Positions 24,294 through 33,571 of a stretch of 64,000 bases of DNA are shown here, in pieces. Each line of letters begins with the position of its first letter. The first letter of the stretch is position 1. The DNA lies in contig CANLVP010000001.1 in NCBI GenBank assembly GCA_947494675.1, positions 868,001 through 932,000 of the forward strand, given 5' to 3'. The position numbers and the translations under genes were made by a program. The notes beneath the pieces were generated by a model. It saw only the letters and a program-made list of their open reading frames with translations, searched no databases and was not told where the DNA came from. The stretch is from an uncultured Paracoccaceae bacterium (GTDB taxonomy: Bacteria; Pseudomonadota; Alphaproteobacteria; Rhodobacterales; Rhodobacteraceae).

Positions 24294-24365
24294 GGCGGCA
24301 GCTTAGATGCCTGCGGGCATTCCGCAACACCCCAGCGTACGGTTAACGCGGCTTAAGACTCCCAT

Positions 24366-24420
24366 GCGCATCGGTTGTGCATCGCTTGTGCATGGTTTCT
24401 GGGTGGTTTGTGTATGTGGC
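24366..24420 (+). repeat. Five-unit 11-bp direct repeat array upstream of selU
   Basis: Units with strict 11-base period: GCGCATCGGTT, GTGCATCGCTT, GTGCATGGTTT, CTGGGTGGTTT, GTGTATGTGGC. The array ends 38 bases before the selU start and points towards it. It is preceded by GGTTAACGCGGCTTAAGACTC (24349-24362 core). A second array with the same unit and a similar preceding element lies upstream of yaaA. One-turn phasing suggests cooperative protein binding along one face of the helix. Confidence 0.6.
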
Positions 24421-24458
24421 CCTGTTGCCACGCCTTCCAATAGGTTAAGGCACTGGAC

Positions 24459-25508
24459 ATGGCTGAATTCACCTCTTTGCACGACTTGCTGAACCACGGA
24501 TTTGACACCGTGATCGACGTGCGCAGCCCTGCCGAATTTGCCATCGATCACCTGCCCGGCGCGATCAATCTGCCAGCTTTGACGAACGACCAAAGGGCGT
24601 CTGTGGGGACAACCTACAAACAGGTAAGTCCTTTCACAGCAAGGAAAATTGGTGCCGCCTTGGTCGCGCGCAACGTGGCCGACCACCTTGATGGCCCCTT
24701 GGCCGATAAGCCCGGTAGCTGGCGACCACTGGTCTATTGCTGGCGGGGCGGTCAGCGGTCGGGGTCTTTCGCCTCGATCCTGTCGCAAATTGGCTGGCGG
24801 GCAGAGACGATCAAGGGCGGCTACATGACCTATCGTCGCCACGTCTTTGACCTGCTCTACAATGCGCCAATGCCGCATCGGATCGTGCTGCTCGACGGCA
24901 ACACAGGCACCGCAAAAACCGATATTTTACAACGCCTTAAAGAGCGCGACGTGCAAGTTCTCGACCTCGAAGGCATGGCCGGTCACCGTGGGTCGCTATT
25001 GGGGGCTACAGAGGCCGGACAACCTGCGCAAAAAGGCTTCGAAAGCCGCCTCGCCGCCGCCATTTCGACCCTCGATCCGGACCGCGTTACGGTGGTTGAG
25101 GCGGAGAGTTCCAAGATCGGCCAGATCAACCTGCCAGAGCAACTTTGGGCCTGTATGACCACCGCCCCGCGTCTGGTCATGAACGCGCCCTTAACCGCCC
25201 GCGCCAAATACCTGACAGAAGCCTATCGGGACGTCACGCAAAACCCCGAAATCCTGAAAAAACGGCTCGAACCCCTGCGTTATCTGCGTAGCCACGCGAC
25301 GGTCGACAACTGGCTCAAGCTTTTGGAATCAAATGACCTTCTGGCGCTCGCAAAGGCGCTCATGCAGGACCATTACGACCCCGCCTATGCCCGCAGCCGC
25401 CGGATCGACAGCCGCGCGGTCTTGGGCGACATCACGGTCGAAACATTGGACGAAACTGGCCAAAATCACGCCGCCGACGCGATTTTGAATCACCTCAAAT
25501 CGCTGTAA
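24459..25508 (+). CDS. selU: tRNA 2-selenouridine synthase
   Basis: A 349-aa enzyme (also called MnmH/YbbB) that converts 2-thiouridine at the tRNA wobble position to 2-selenouridine using selenophosphate. The N-terminal rhodanese domain carries the catalytic Cys94 in YCWRGGQRSG; the second domain has a P-loop, GNTGTAKT, at 147-154, which binds phosphate groups during geranylation/selenation. The selenophosphate source is encoded by the convergent selD, whose last 14 bases overlap this gene. No selA or selB is in the window. Confidence 0.93.
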   Translation: MAEFTSLHDLLNHGFDTVIDVRSPAEFAIDHLPGAINLPALTNDQRASVGTTYKQVSPFTARKIGAALVARNVADHLDGPLADKPGSWRPLVYCWRGGQRSGSFASILSQIGWRAETIKGGYMTYRRHVFDLLYNAPMPHRIVLLDGNTGTAKTDILQRLKERDVQVLDLEGMAGHRGSLLGATEAGQPAQKGFESRLAAAISTLDPDRVTVVEAESSKIGQINLPEQLWACMTTAPRLVMNAPLTARAKYLTEAYRDVTQNPEILKKRLEPLRYLRSHATVDNWLKLLESNDLLALAKALMQDHYDPAYARSRRIDSRAVLGDITVETLDETGQNHAADAILNHLKSL

Positions 25509-27606
25509 TTCGCGGCGCACCGGCAGTGATCTCACCTATCGCCGCAGCCGGATAACCCGCCGCACGCAAGTCCTGCAAAATTGCCTCCGCGCGGTCCGCT
25601 GGCACCGCCGCCAGCAACCCGCCTGCCGTCTGCGGATCAAAGAGCAGATCAAACCGCGCGCCACTCGGCCCGGACACGTCACCAGCCCCTGCAACATTGT
25701 CGGCGTAAAGGCTTGAACTCACGCCACTCACCGCCAATTCTTCTGCCCCCTGCAGAACCGGCAAATCATCCAGACGCACCGTCGCTGCAACGCCGGACGC
25801 AGAGCATATCCCATTCAGATGCCCGGCGAGGCCAAAGCCCGTCACATCCGTCATCGCCCGCGCATCTCGCAAGGCCAGCGACGCCGCCCCCTGCGATTTC
25901 TGCATATGTTCCAAGGTGTTGACCACATCGGCGCCGCGCGCGCCCCCGGCCATTTCCGCCGCCATCACAACCCCGCTGCCCAGCGGTTTCGTCAGGATCA
26001 ACACGTCGCCCGGCATCGCGCACTCCAAGGTCTTGGGCGCATCGTCACATATCCCCGTGACGCTGAACCCCACGGTCATTTCCGCCCCAAGCGAAGTATG
26101 CCCGCCAACGATCACAGCCCCTGCTTCGGCCACGACAGCTTTGGCCGCCACCGTGATTTCAGCCAAGGTCCTGCGCTGCAATTCCGAAGACATTTGCGGC
26201 AGGATCAGGTTGAGCGTCACCGCCTGCGGCGTGGCCCCCATCGCCCAGATATCACCCAGTGCATGCACCGCCGCGATGCGGGTCATTACGACGGGATCGG
26301 CCCAAAACGACCGCAAATGATCGGTGCTGATGACTTGCTGCACGCCGCCTGTGGTGATGATCCCCGCATCATCGCCGGGCCCCAAAACATCCAGCAAAGC
26401 GCCGCGCCCGACCTTTGCGCCGCAGCCGCCGCACATCGGCTTTGGTCCCAGCGCCTCTTTCAAGCCAAGGGCATGGGTCAGCGGCGGTTTTGGCAGGTCC
26501 ATCGGCGCCAGATCTTCGAACTGACGCATGAATTTGACGTCAATGTGATCCTTCCACCGCCACAGCAATGGCCCTGACCGCGCGGTGCCGAATTTCTCGG
26601 CCAAAGCTACCTTGCCACCCAATGAGATCAGCTTGAGGTAGTCCTTTTGCGGCTTGTATGGGCGCAGTGCCCCACCCGACAGCATTGCCCGCAAGTTGTC
26701 GAACAACACCGGCGCTTCGCGCACTGCAAAGACCCCCGCTTTGGGGCGCGGGCTGGCGGTCAGATGGGCGCAATCCCCGACCGCAAACAGCGCCGGATTA
26801 GAGGATTGCAATTGCGCGTCAACCGCCACGAACCCTTCGTGCATCACGACGCCTATCTCGCTCAACCAACCGTGCGGTTTTGCACCTGCCGCACCGGTCG
26901 TGAACCCGGATGAGACGTGCGTGCCATCCGTCAAAACAACCGCGTTTTCAGTGACTTCCGCAACACCTGCATCGGCGAATTGCGATATCCCGGCGCTCTC
27001 AAGTGCGGCGAGCATCTTTTGCCGCGCTGTATAGCCCAAGGCGTCCAGAATGCGCCCACGGTCGATCAAGCTGACTTGCGCATCGGGCCGCGCGAATTGC
27101 ATTGCCAACGCAAGCTCTGCCCCTGCCACTCCGCCGCCGATCACGGCGATCTGCGGGTCCTTGGCCGTCTGACGAAACGCATCCCACCGCGTCGCAAACC
27201 GCCCCAGCGGTTTGGCCGGAACGCCATGATCCGCGAACCCCGGCAAGTCGGGCATGGCCGAGGTGATCCCAACGTCCAGACTGGCCACATCATAGGCGAT
27301 GGGCGGATGCCCCGGCACAGTGATCTGCCGCGCCACAGGGTCAATCGCCGTCACTGCCCCATCGATCAGCCGCGCGCCCGCAAAGCGCGCCAATTGCACC
27401 AGATCGATGTCCAGATCGTCACGGCTGTAGTGCCCGGCCACGAACCCCGGAAGCATCCCGGAATAGGGCGCGGTCGGCCCCGGATTGATCACCGTGACGC
27501 GCACACCCGCCAAAGGCTGCATCCCCCAACGGCGCAAGATCAGCGCATGGGTATGGCCGCCACCGATGAGGACAAGGTCTTGGGTAAAGGGAAAATCATG
27601 TCTCAT
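25495..27606 (-). CDS. selD: NADH dehydrogenase-like / selenide,water dikinase fusion
   Basis: A 703-aa two-domain protein. Residues 1-375 are an FAD-dependent pyridine nucleotide-disulfide-type oxidoreductase (LIGGGHTHALIL at the N-terminus, second dinucleotide motif AVIGGGVAGAE, FAD-binding FAVGDCA). Residues about 380-703 are SelD, which makes selenophosphate from selenide and ATP; MCGGCGAKVG carries the catalytic Cys395 and Lys398, so this is a Cys rather than selenocysteine form. The oxidoreductase may supply reduced selenium. Such fusions are known in several bacterial groups. It is the last gene of a minus-strand run and overlaps convergent selU. Confidence 0.92.
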   Translation of the reverse strand: MRHDFPFTQDLVLIGGGHTHALILRRWGMQPLAGVRVTVINPGPTAPYSGMLPGFVAGHYSRDDLDIDLVQLARFAGARLIDGAVTAIDPVARQITVPGHPPIAYDVASLDVGITSAMPDLPGFADHGVPAKPLGRFATRWDAFRQTAKDPQIAVIGGGVAGAELALAMQFARPDAQVSLIDRGRILDALGYTARQKMLAALESAGISQFADAGVAEVTENAVVLTDGTHVSSGFTTGAAGAKPHGWLSEIGVVMHEGFVAVDAQLQSSNPALFAVGDCAHLTASPRPKAGVFAVREAPVLFDNLRAMLSGGALRPYKPQKDYLKLISLGGKVALAEKFGTARSGPLLWRWKDHIDVKFMRQFEDLAPMDLPKPPLTHALGLKEALGPKPMCGGCGAKVGRGALLDVLGPGDDAGIITTGGVQQVISTDHLRSFWADPVVMTRIAAVHALGDIWAMGATPQAVTLNLILPQMSSELQRRTLAEITVAAKAVVAEAGAVIVGGHTSLGAEMTVGFSVTGICDDAPKTLECAMPGDVLILTKPLGSGVVMAAEMAGGARGADVVNTLEHMQKSQGAASLALRDARAMTDVTGFGLAGHLNGICSASGVAATVRLDDLPVLQGAEELAVSGVSSSLYADNVAGAGDVSGPSGARFDLLFDPQTAGGLLAAVPADRAEAILQDLRAAGYPAAAIGEITAGAPRITAI

Positions 27607-27631
27607 GCCAATGCCTTACCCCGGAATGGCC

Positions 27632-28186
27632 CTAGGGCGAAAGCCACTGCCCGGCCCACTCATCATCTCGTGAATAGCAGGCCCGCCGGTGATTGTGACC
27701 CAAATGCACCGCATCAATCGTCACGATCCGGCAGCGCAAGACGGCAAAGGTGGCCCGGTCTGGCACCTTGGTGTAGTCGAGCGAATCCGCAATGGGGCGA
27801 CCCGGCGCAGGCTGCGTGCCATAGCTTTGGCGACTGTGATCCGGCACAGTTTCCCAATCGGCGCTGACCGTGTCGCCCGTCAGGATTGCGATCTCGGCCT
27901 GCATCCTGATTTGCAGCGCCAGATCCGCGTCCCAAACATGTAGTGCGGCCCGTGGCACTTCCCGCAAGCTGGCCGTTTTATGGGAATAAAGATCGGTGAA
28001 AATACGCAGCGTGGCGTCCGCGTCAATTGCCCGCAAGACCACTGTGCGCACCTCTGGCCAGCCATCCGCCGAAGTGGTTGCAAAATTTGGATACCGCGCC
28101 GGGTGGTCCGCGTCAGCAACGCCTTGCGCCATCGTGTCCCAGACCCGATTACGGATGCCGTTCAGCGTTTCAAACCACTCACTCAT
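27632..28186 (-). CDS. Pyridoxamine 5'-phosphate oxidase-family FMN protein
   Basis: A 184-aa FMN-binding split-barrel protein of the PNPO-like (Alr4036) type. The segment PEVRTVVLRAID, followed by RIFTDLYSHK, is the FMN phosphate region; the C-terminus keeps WAGQWLSP instead of the PNPO C-terminal substrate motif, so true vitamin B6 activity is uncertain. Its start overlaps the attH-like stop by eight bases and selD starts 25 bases after its stop, so it is probably co-transcribed with both. Confidence 0.75.
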   Translation of the reverse strand: MSEWFETLNGIRNRVWDTMAQGVADADHPARYPNFATTSADGWPEVRTVVLRAIDADATLRIFTDLYSHKTASLREVPRAALHVWDADLALQIRMQAEIAILTGDTVSADWETVPDHSRQSYGTQPAPGRPIADSLDYTKVPDRATFAVLRCRIVTIDAVHLGHNHRRACYSRDDEWAGQWLSP

Positions 28187-29210
28187 AGCCTGTCATCTCC
28201 AAATATCCCTGCCCCTCATGCGACCCTGTCACTGTCACCGGCCCTTCCCAATAGGGGACGGATGTATCCATCCACGCGGCATCATTGATCGCTGTCACGG
28301 TCACGTCCACGCCGCGCTCTGGCAGCGTCACTTGCCAGCTGACCGGAATGTCACGGCCCGCAACCTTGGCCCAGCGCAGCGGGGTCGCGGCAAAGGCCCC
28401 GTCGCCGTAAGGCGTTGTGCTTTCGGGGTCGATCCACGTGCCAGAGGAATAGGCGCTGCCGTCAGTTTGGCGCAGCAGGAACCCCATCATTTTGCTGCCA
28501 TCGTCAAACGACAGCGAAAACCAATCCCAGCCGGATTGATCCTCTGCCAAGGGCTGCGACGACCATTCACGATCAAGCCAGGCCGAGCCGGTCACAGGCA
28601 CCTCGCCCGTGGGCAAGGTCAGCGTGCCTGACACCTCGTAGAACGGTTGCGAATAGTAGTAGGACGCCTGCCCTTTTGCGGATTTCACCGAATAGCCCGC
28701 ATCGCCGTGAAAAATCAGCGGACCGGTTGCGGTCAGGTCCATGTCATAGGCAAAATCAGGCCCGCTGGCGGTCATTCTGGCCACGTCAAAGGTGCCCGCC
28801 AATTGCCAATCGTCGATCCACGCCGCAAAGGGTGTGGCCGTGACGCCCGCCTGCCCGATCCCGCCCCGTGCGAGCCGTTCAGTGACGAAATGCGCATCCG
28901 GCGTCGTCACGGCCGCATGGCCCATCCAAAGCTGCGGCGCGGTCCAGCCCTCACCCGCGTCTGGCGCGAGGGCAGAGCGGAAGAGCGTCCATTGCAACCC
29001 ATAGGGCGTGCCATTGGGGCCTTCGAGATTGGCGGTCAGATACCACCATTCGATCCGGTAGTCAGGGTGCGGCCCATGATCGGTCGGAAAGTCGAACACG
29101 GGATCCGGCTGCGGCACCGAAAACCCGGCGGCATCCGTGCCGAGGCCGGCAAACCCCTGCGCCGCTGCGACACCCGGAAAGACCACCAATGCCAATATCT
29201 TAGCGTTCAT
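28179..29210 (-). CDS. AttH-like lipocalin-domain secreted protein
   Basis: A 343-aa exported protein with a short signal peptide (MNAKILALVVFPGVAAAQ). Two lipocalin-like halves are present; HGPHPDYRIEWWYLTANL, LQWTLFR and LDREWSSQPL are hallmarks of the AttH / carotenoid 1,2-hydratase-like (CrtC-related) family. In other bacteria attH-type genes accompany an ABC transporter, as here. A role in handling a lipophilic compound at the envelope is inference. The start at 29210 overlaps the permease stop by 11 bases; a longer frame upstream lacks a signal peptide. Confidence 0.8.
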   Translation of the reverse strand: MNAKILALVVFPGVAAAQGFAGLGTDAAGFSVPQPDPVFDFPTDHGPHPDYRIEWWYLTANLEGPNGTPYGLQWTLFRSALAPDAGEGWTAPQLWMGHAAVTTPDAHFVTERLARGGIGQAGVTATPFAAWIDDWQLAGTFDVARMTASGPDFAYDMDLTATGPLIFHGDAGYSVKSAKGQASYYYSQPFYEVSGTLTLPTGEVPVTGSAWLDREWSSQPLAEDQSGWDWFSLSFDDGSKMMGFLLRQTDGSAYSSGTWIDPESTTPYGDGAFAATPLRWAKVAGRDIPVSWQVTLPERGVDVTVTAINDAAWMDTSVPYWEGPVTVTGSHEGQGYLEMTGYE

Positions 29211-31590
29211 TTGAAAACACCTTGAGCAGATCACTTGGCGGCGTGCGCGACAGCCGCCACGCGGGCCAAAGTGCGGCAAGACCTGCCGCCAAGAGCGCGA
29301 AGATCAGCAGCCGCAGATAGTCCATGGGGAACAGGAACATCGGCAGTTTCCACCCAAAGGCCGCCACGTTGACCACCGCCAAAAGCGCCCATGCCAGCGC
29401 AAGGCCAAGCGGCAAGGCGGCGATGGCGGTGAGCACGGCGAGCAGCACGGCGCGGATCAGCTCAAATCGGCCCAATTGCGCCCGTGTCATGCCCATTGCC
29501 CATGCCGGTGCCAGTTGCGGGACACGCATCGCGGCGAGGGTCAGAAGGCTCATCAAAATGGCGAAACCAGCGACGGCCAGCGTCAGCACATTCAGCGCCG
29601 TCGTGACGGTAAAGGTGCGGTCAAATACGTCGAGCGAGAATTGCTTGATCCGCGCCTGATTGATCATTTGGTCGGCGGACAGGCCTTGGTCGTCGATCAG
29701 GGCGGCCACAACCGCGGGCACCTCCGCTGCGTCCATCCGCAGGCCAAACCGCAGGGGGGTGATGTCGGGATAAAGCGTCTTGAACAGCGCCTCATTGATG
29801 ATCGCCTGCCCGATGGGATTGCCGTAATCGCCATAGGTCGCGGCGATGGTCAGATCGCGCCCTGCAAACGTGACGGCATCGCCAACGACCAGCCCGGACC
29901 GCCGCGCGAGCTGTTCGTTGATCAAGATCCCCTCACCCGCAGCAACCGCATCCCACGGGGTCGCCGCAGCGGTTAAAAAGGCCCGAGCATCGCGGTAGGT
30001 TGCATGATCGCGCGCTCCGAAGATCTCTGTGGGCAAGCCCGCGATCTCTACCTCCGCCGAGACAATCGGCAAGATCGCATCGACGCGCGGCGCAAGGAAA
30101 TCCTGCAATTCGGCGGCCTGCGCAGGGTCTTGCGCAGTCACGTAAAGCTCTGACGCGAGACGCTGATCAAGGAAGCCGGTGAACGTCAGTCGGAAGCTGC
30201 TGACCATTGTCGACACGCCGACATTTGCGGCCATCGCAAGAAGCAGCGCCATCAAGGCCAGCGAAAGGCCCGGCAATTGTTGGCGGGTGTCGGCCCAGAA
30301 CCATGCGGCGCGAACCTCTGCCGTGCGGGACTGAAACAAGGCCAGCGCCCGGTCCAACAAGACCGGCAGGGCCAGCGCCGCACCGATCAACAGGCAGCCC
30401 AGCATCACAAAGCCCGCCAGCAATCCTGTGCCGGTGATCCCAAGCAAAAGTGCCGCGATCAGCAAGATCACGGCACAGACCCCCTGAAACACCGCGCGCC
30501 GCCCTGCCGCCATGGCGAGCGCGCGGGGTGCTGCCCCGGCCAGCAAGGGCATCCGCGCCAATTTCCAAAATGCGCCGCCTGCGGCTAGTGCCGTGCCGCC
30601 CAGCGCAATTGCCAGCCCCGACAGCCACCAGACGGGCCGCAACTGCAACGTGCCAGCCACGTCGGCCCCATAAAGCCCGCGCAATGTCGCCGCCACATCG
30701 GGCAACAAAAGCGAGGCGATCACATAGCCCAGCATCACCCCGATCCCGCCCGCGACCAGCGCCATGATCGCCAGTTCCAGGGCCATCAAGATGATCAACT
30801 GGGGCAGCGGCACACCAAGCGCGCGCAACGTGCGCACCACGGGGCGGCGCTGTTCAAAGGCGAGGCCAATTGCGCCGTTCACGATGAAAATGCCGACCGC
30901 AAAGGACAGCAGCCCAAAGGCGGTGAGGTTGAGGTGAAAGCTATCGGTGAGGCGCGCGATGTCGGACCCGCCTTGCGCGGGCTGACGGCGCACCTCTGGC
31001 GCGGCGACCTCCAAAGCGACTTGATTGATGGGCTGATCAGGCGCGATCAGCATCCGGCTGACCTGTCCCTCTAGTCCCAAGAGTTGCTGCGCCACGCCGA
31101 TGTCGGTGATCACCGTTCCGGGGGCGACATCCGGGCTAACGACGGCATCGGGACCCAGATCGCCGAGGTCATCGAGGGCGGATTGCTGACCGAACAGCTG
31201 CCCCCGACCCGTCAGAAAGGTCCCGATATCTGCGCCTTCATCCAACCGGATCGGGCCGAGCCCGCCGGGAGCCGTCAGCGGGTCCAGCCCGACGATCCGC
31301 ACGCCGTTCAACCGCCCCTCAACCACCGGGGACACAAGCCACCCGGCCCGGCGCAGCGACACGTACGTTGCCTGAGGTATGGTCCCACCGCCCTGCGCGA
31401 CCAACTGGTCAAACTGTCCTTCGCCGAGCGTGTTGGCAGCGGCATCATAGGATGCGCGCGCCTCGGCATTGACGGCCTGCACGCCGGACCACAGCGCTGT
31501 CGCCAAGGCCAAACCGGCCAGCAAAGTGAACAATTGCAAGGGATTGCGCCACCAGTGCGACACCAGTGCGGTCAGGATCGTGCCCGTCAC
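29200..31590 (-). CDS. ABC transporter permease, FtsX/LolC-type, two permease modules
   Basis: A 796-aa inner-membrane protein with two FtsX-type permease units: a first helix near residue 20, a large periplasmic domain, three helices around 220-345, more hydrophobic segments near 365-415, then a second periplasmic domain (about 465-650) and final helices after 660. This duplicated topology matches permeases of the attFG/YbbP class that move lipids or drive extracellular processes rather than nutrient import. GTG start at 31590 overlaps the ATPase stop (GTGA). Confidence 0.87.
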   Translation of the reverse strand: MTGTILTALVSHWWRNPLQLFTLLAGLALATALWSGVQAVNAEARASYDAAANTLGEGQFDQLVAQGGGTIPQATYVSLRRAGWLVSPVVEGRLNGVRIVGLDPLTAPGGLGPIRLDEGADIGTFLTGRGQLFGQQSALDDLGDLGPDAVVSPDVAPGTVITDIGVAQQLLGLEGQVSRMLIAPDQPINQVALEVAAPEVRRQPAQGGSDIARLTDSFHLNLTAFGLLSFAVGIFIVNGAIGLAFEQRRPVVRTLRALGVPLPQLIILMALELAIMALVAGGIGVMLGYVIASLLLPDVAATLRGLYGADVAGTLQLRPVWWLSGLAIALGGTALAAGGAFWKLARMPLLAGAAPRALAMAAGRRAVFQGVCAVILLIAALLLGITGTGLLAGFVMLGCLLIGAALALPVLLDRALALFQSRTAEVRAAWFWADTRQQLPGLSLALMALLLAMAANVGVSTMVSSFRLTFTGFLDQRLASELYVTAQDPAQAAELQDFLAPRVDAILPIVSAEVEIAGLPTEIFGARDHATYRDARAFLTAAATPWDAVAAGEGILINEQLARRSGLVVGDAVTFAGRDLTIAATYGDYGNPIGQAIINEALFKTLYPDITPLRFGLRMDAAEVPAVVAALIDDQGLSADQMINQARIKQFSLDVFDRTFTVTTALNVLTLAVAGFAILMSLLTLAAMRVPQLAPAWAMGMTRAQLGRFELIRAVLLAVLTAIAALPLGLALAWALLAVVNVAAFGWKLPMFLFPMDYLRLLIFALLAAGLAALWPAWRLSRTPPSDLLKVFSNER

Positions 31591-32243
31591 GCCACCTGTC
31601 CCTTTGCCAGATGCAGCCGCCGCGTCATGCGCCCAGCCAGCCGGTCGGAATGGGTCACCATCAGCAATCCGGCGCGAGTCTCGGTGACCAAATCAAGCAT
31701 CAGTGACAGCACCACTTCGGCTGTGCCCTCGTCCAGATTGCCGGTTGGCTCATCCGCCAGCACAAGCTTGGGGCGCGGGGCCAAAGTGCGGGCAATGGCA
31801 ACGCGCTGCTGTTGTCCACCCGACAATTGTTCAGGATACTTGCGCAGCTGCGGTTTCAGCCCCATGCGATCCGCAAGTTCGGCACACCACGCGGCATCAT
31901 ATTGACCCGCAAGACGGGCCTGAAACGCGATATTGTCGGCCACGCGCAGGCTGGGGATCAGGTTGAACTGCTGAAAAACCACGCCCACTGTCCCGCGCCG
32001 CAACGCGGCCCGGCCGGTATCATCCAGTGCAGCGATATCCGTGCCATCCAGCAGAATCTGCCCCGTATCCGGCACATCTAGCCCGCCGATCAAATGCAAG
32101 AGCGTGCTCTTGCCGCTGCCACTTTCCCCGGTCAGCGCCAAAGTCTCGCCCGCGGCAAGCGTCAGGCTGACACCGCGCAGCACGGCAAAAGGGCCATCGG
32201 CGGTTTGATAGGTCTTGTGAATGTCTTTGGCCGTCAGCAGCAT
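31587..32243 (-). CDS. ABC transporter ATPase, LolD/MacB type
   Basis: A 218-aa ATPase with Walker A GESGSGKST, Q-loop VFQQFNLIP, signature LSGGQQQR, Walker B LVLADEPT and H-loop VTHSD. The FtsX-partner subfamily is suggested by the tight size and by the coupled permease. The start at 32243 (MLLTAKDIHKTYQ) is the first that begins with the conserved strand; upstream codons are not conserved-looking. First gene of the ATPase-permease-AttH-PNPO-SelD run. Confidence 0.9.
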   Translation of the reverse strand: MLLTAKDIHKTYQTADGPFAVLRGVSLTLAAGETLALTGESGSGKSTLLHLIGGLDVPDTGQILLDGTDIAALDDTGRAALRRGTVGVVFQQFNLIPSLRVADNIAFQARLAGQYDAAWCAELADRMGLKPQLRKYPEQLSGGQQQRVAIARTLAPRPKLVLADEPTGNLDEGTAEVVLSLMLDLVTETRAGLLMVTHSDRLAGRMTRRLHLAKGQVA

Positions 32244-32374
32244 CGGGCATCCCTTGATCCGTTTGGCAAAGGTAGACCGCAAAGTGGCGCTGGACACCAC
32301 CCTGTGACGGGACGTCTCACTGGTTTGGCGGCGCTGCAGGCTGCAACATGGGCGCAACAGCGAAAGGACCCGAC

Positions 32375-33550
32375 ATGACCGAGATCGTAATCCTCAGCGG
32401 TGCGCGCACCGCGATTGGCGCATTTGGCGGCAGTCTGGCCGGAACGTCACCGATTGATCTGGGCACCGCCGTCACCAAGGCCGCCTTGGAACGGGCCGGA
32501 TTGACGGGCGCGCAGGTCGGGCAGGTCGCCTTTGGCCATGTGATCAACACCGAACCGCGCGACATGTATCTGTCCCGCGTCGCGGCCATGGGGGCGGGCG
32601 TGCCGGAGACGACACCGGCGATGAACGTGAACCGCCTGTGCGGGTCGGGGGTGCAGGCGATCGTGTCGATGGTGCAGGCCTTGCAATTGGGCGATGCGGA
32701 CATCGCGGTGGCTGGCGGGGCTGAGAGCATGTCACGCTCTCCCTTCATCCTGTCGGACGCCCGGTGGGGTGCTAAAATGGGCGACGTCAAAACGCGCGAT
32801 ATGATGCTGGGCGCGCTCAATTGCCCCTTTGGCACGGGCCATATGGGCGTCACGGCGGAGAACGTGAGCCGCGAGCATGACATCAGCCGCGAAGACCAAG
32901 ATGCCTTTGCCGCGGCGTCGCAAGATCGGGCGGCCAAGGCGATTGCTGCAGGGTATTTCACCGATCAGATCGTGCCGGTGCCAGTACGGATAAGACGCGA
33001 CACCGTGGACTTTGTGACGGACGAACATCCCAAGGCGACAACGGCAGAGGCTTTGGCCGGATTGCGGCCTGTGTTTGAGAAGGACGGGACGGTGACGGCG
33101 GGCAATGCGTCGGGGCTGAATGACGGGGCGGCGGCGATTACACTGGCGACGGCGGAGGCTGCCGAGAAGGCTGGATTAACGCCTAAATTCAAGGTGTTGG
33201 GTTATGCCCATGCGGGTGTCCGGCCAGAGGTTATGGGCATCGGCCCCGTGCCTGCGGTGCGCAATTTGCTGGAGCGCATCGAGTTAAGTGTTGGCGATTT
33301 TGACGTCATCGAAAGCAATGAGGCATTTGCGGCGCAAGCGCTAGCAGTGAGCAAAGAGCTGGGGTTTGATCCGGCCCGCGTGAACCCAAATGGTGGCGCG
33401 ATTGCCTTAGGGCATCCAGTGGGTGCGACGGGGGCGATCATCACCGTCAAAGCGATGTATGAGCTGGAACGCACGGGCGGAAAACGCGCCTTGATCACCA
33501 TGTGTATTGGTGGCGGACAAGGCATCGCGCTGGCGATTGAGCGGATTTAA
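32375..33550 (+). CDS. Acetyl-CoA C-acetyltransferase (thiolase)
   Basis: A 391-aa biosynthetic-type thiolase condensing two acetyl-CoA. The nucleophilic Cys89 lies in NVNRLCGSG, the active-site His in GGAIALGHPVG and the second Cys in TMCIGGGQG. Such enzymes feed polyhydroxybutyrate or the ethylmalonyl-CoA pathway in Rhodobacteraceae; no phaB or phaC is nearby, so PhaA is not assigned. The start at 32375 follows AAAGGACC. It diverges from the ABC transporter operon. Confidence 0.9.
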   Translation: MTEIVILSGARTAIGAFGGSLAGTSPIDLGTAVTKAALERAGLTGAQVGQVAFGHVINTEPRDMYLSRVAAMGAGVPETTPAMNVNRLCGSGVQAIVSMVQALQLGDADIAVAGGAESMSRSPFILSDARWGAKMGDVKTRDMMLGALNCPFGTGHMGVTAENVSREHDISREDQDAFAAASQDRAAKAIAAGYFTDQIVPVPVRIRRDTVDFVTDEHPKATTAEALAGLRPVFEKDGTVTAGNASGLNDGAAAITLATAEAAEKAGLTPKFKVLGYAHAGVRPEVMGIGPVPAVRNLLERIELSVGDFDVIESNEAFAAQALAVSKELGFDPARVNPNGGAIALGHPVGATGAIITVKAMYELERTGGKRALITMCIGGGQGIALAIERI

Positions 33551-33571
33551 TACCTTGAATTCACGCGTGTT

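Noticed and set aside
24349-24362. TTAA-N6-TTAA as a CtrA site upstream of selU
   Set aside because: Spacing is six, not seven; the yaaA copy has five. It is treated as part of the array module instead. A similar TTAA-N6-TTAA at 61344-61358 was rejected for the same reason.
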